From: an uncultured Burkholderiales bacterium
GTDB lineage: Bacteria > Pseudomonadota > Gammaproteobacteria > Burkholderiales > Burkholderiaceae_C
Length of the DNA: 64,000 nucleotides
Assembly (NCBI GenBank): GCA_937891665.1
Contig: CALAGS010000201.1
Span: 1-64,000 of the forward strand
Reading direction: 5' to 3'
This document shows positions 62,197-64,000 of the stretch, in pieces; within the stretch, counting starts at the first letter, position 1, and each line of letters opens with the position of its first letter. The notes under the pieces were generated by a model that was given only the letters and a program-made list of their open reading frames with translations, made no database searches and was not told the DNA's origin. Both the position numbers and the translations under genes were made by a program.

Positions 62197-63449
62197 TGAC
62201 CAGCGCCCTCAAATTCATCACCTGCGGCTCAGTAGACGACGGCAAGAGCACCCTCATTGGTCGCTTGTTGGTTGACACCAAAGCCGTGTTGCAAGACCAC
62301 TTGGCCGGCGTGCAACGTCATGGCGAAACCAATTTGGCATTGCTAACAGATGGCTTATCAGCTGAACGCGAGCAAGGCATCACCATCGATGTGGCTTACC
62401 GATACTTCAGCACCGAGGCACGCAAGTTCATCATTGGCGATGCGCCTGGTCATGAGCAATACACGCGCAACATGGTCACTGCGGCTTCAAGCGCCGATGC
62501 CGCCGTGGTGTTGGTCGATGCCACCAAACTGGATTGGAAAGACGCCCATCTTAATTTGTTAGCCCAAACACGGCGTCACAGTTTGCTTTTAAAACTGTTG
62601 CGCGTTCCTTCTGTGGTGTTTGCCATCAACAAACTTGATGCCGTTGAAAACGCCACATTGGCCTATCAAAACATACAAGGCGCTTTGGCCAAATTTGCCA
62701 TTGAAGCTGGCATCAACGTCAAAGCTTGGGTACCCATTTCTGCGCTCAAAGGCTGGAACGTGGTGGACACCCAAGACAACTGGTGCAACTACACAGGACC
62801 CAGCCTTTTACAAATATTAGAAACATTGCCAAGCACGCCAGCTGAGGTCGACATGGCCATGAGCTTTCCAGTGCAGTGGGTCGAAAAATTTCACGACTCC
62901 AACGTCACGCATCAAGGCCGCCGCGTGTTCTGGGGTCGTGTGGCTACAGGCACCTTGCGCCAAGGGCAAAGGGTGAGAGTTTTCCCAAGTGGCCAAACAG
63001 CAACGGTATCGCAAGTTTTATCAGCCACGCGCCATGAAAAAACCAACATCACGGGCAAAAGTGCAGGCTTGGTTTTGGACCGAGAAGTGGATGTATCGAG
63101 AGGCGATTGGATCGAGGCGGCAGATTCAGGCTTAGAAGGCCAGCGTCAAATTGACGCCACGGTGGCCTGGATGGACGACGAGCCCTTGGTAGCTGGCCGC
63201 CTTTACTGGGCATTGCATGGCCACCGCTGGGTGAGGGCCAAAGTGCAACGCATTGAGCACCGTTTGAACATCAATACCCTGGCCAAAGAGGACACCACTG
63301 AACTACCCGCCAATGCCATGGGTCAAGTGACTTTGACCTTCCAAGAGCCTCTGATTACCTTGCCTTTTGCCAAATCTCGCGTGTTGGGCGCGCTGATTTT
63401 GGTCGATACGGCCAGCCATAAGACCTCAGGCGCTGTGTTGGTGAATTAA
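62196..63449 (+). CDS. cysN: Sulfate adenylyltransferase subunit 1 (GTPase)
   Basis: 417 aa; GSVDDGKSTLIGRLL, EREQGITIDVAYRYF, DAPGHEQYTRNMVT; no C-terminal CysC kinase domain. Confidence 0.95.
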   Translation: MTSALKFITCGSVDDGKSTLIGRLLVDTKAVLQDHLAGVQRHGETNLALLTDGLSAEREQGITIDVAYRYFSTEARKFIIGDAPGHEQYTRNMVTAASSADAAVVLVDATKLDWKDAHLNLLAQTRRHSLLLKLLRVPSVVFAINKLDAVENATLAYQNIQGALAKFAIEAGINVKAWVPISALKGWNVVDTQDNWCNYTGPSLLQILETLPSTPAEVDMAMSFPVQWVEKFHDSNVTHQGRRVFWGRVATGTLRQGQRVRVFPSGQTATVSQVLSATRHEKTNITGKSAGLVLDREVDVSRGDWIEAADSGLEGQRQIDATVAWMDDEPLVAGRLYWALHGHRWVRAKVQRIEHRLNINTLAKEDTTELPANAMGQVTLTFQEPLITLPFAKSRVLGALILVDTASHKTSGAVLVN

Positions 63450-63529
63450 TTCTCGGCGCTTAACTGCTTTAAAATGCCAATCTTTCGGGTAATTCCGCCC
63501 GTTCAACGCTTTAGCCTTAGCAAACTGTC

Positions 63530-64000
<471 letters not shown>

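Overview
This 64 kb window looks like ordinary chromosomal sequence from a Burkholderiales (Comamonadaceae-like) bacterium. It is densely packed with housekeeping and catabolic genes. I see no prophage, transposase, CRISPR array, rRNA operon or recognisable defence island. Main blocks: zapE; the 2-oxoglutarate dehydrogenase operon (sucA-sucB-lpdA); prpE; the pyruvate dehydrogenase operon (aceE-aceF-lpdA, with a lipoyl-fused E3) divergent from a PAS histidine kinase/FixJ-type regulator pair; folD, prlC, rpiA, pyrD, sodB, xseA; exbB/exbD-lpxK-trm112-kdsB-adk; a divergent asparaginase/lexA pair; an acyl-CoA catabolic cluster containing an ACAD10/11-like kinase plus dehydrogenase pair; tRNA-Pro and tRNA-Arg; a complete branched-chain amino acid type ABC transporter with a short CaiB-like protein; hrpA, argA, dsbB, fpr, yggX, mnmC; and a sulfate assimilation cluster (cysI-DUF934-cysH-cysD-cysN) followed by ferredoxin and a type-2 ferredoxin-NADP reductase. 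The observations most worth a second look are: an MnmC whose methyltransferase domain appears to have lost its SAM-binding and catalytic motifs; tandem LexA boxes between lexA and a divergent asparaginase, plus a small unknown gene just downstream of lexA; a candidate 4-hydroxyacyl-CoA degradation cluster; an inverted/direct repeat operator candidate upstream of cysI; and a C-terminally short CaiB-family protein. I found no clear wholly new system. Family calls come from reading the protein sequences, without database searches.
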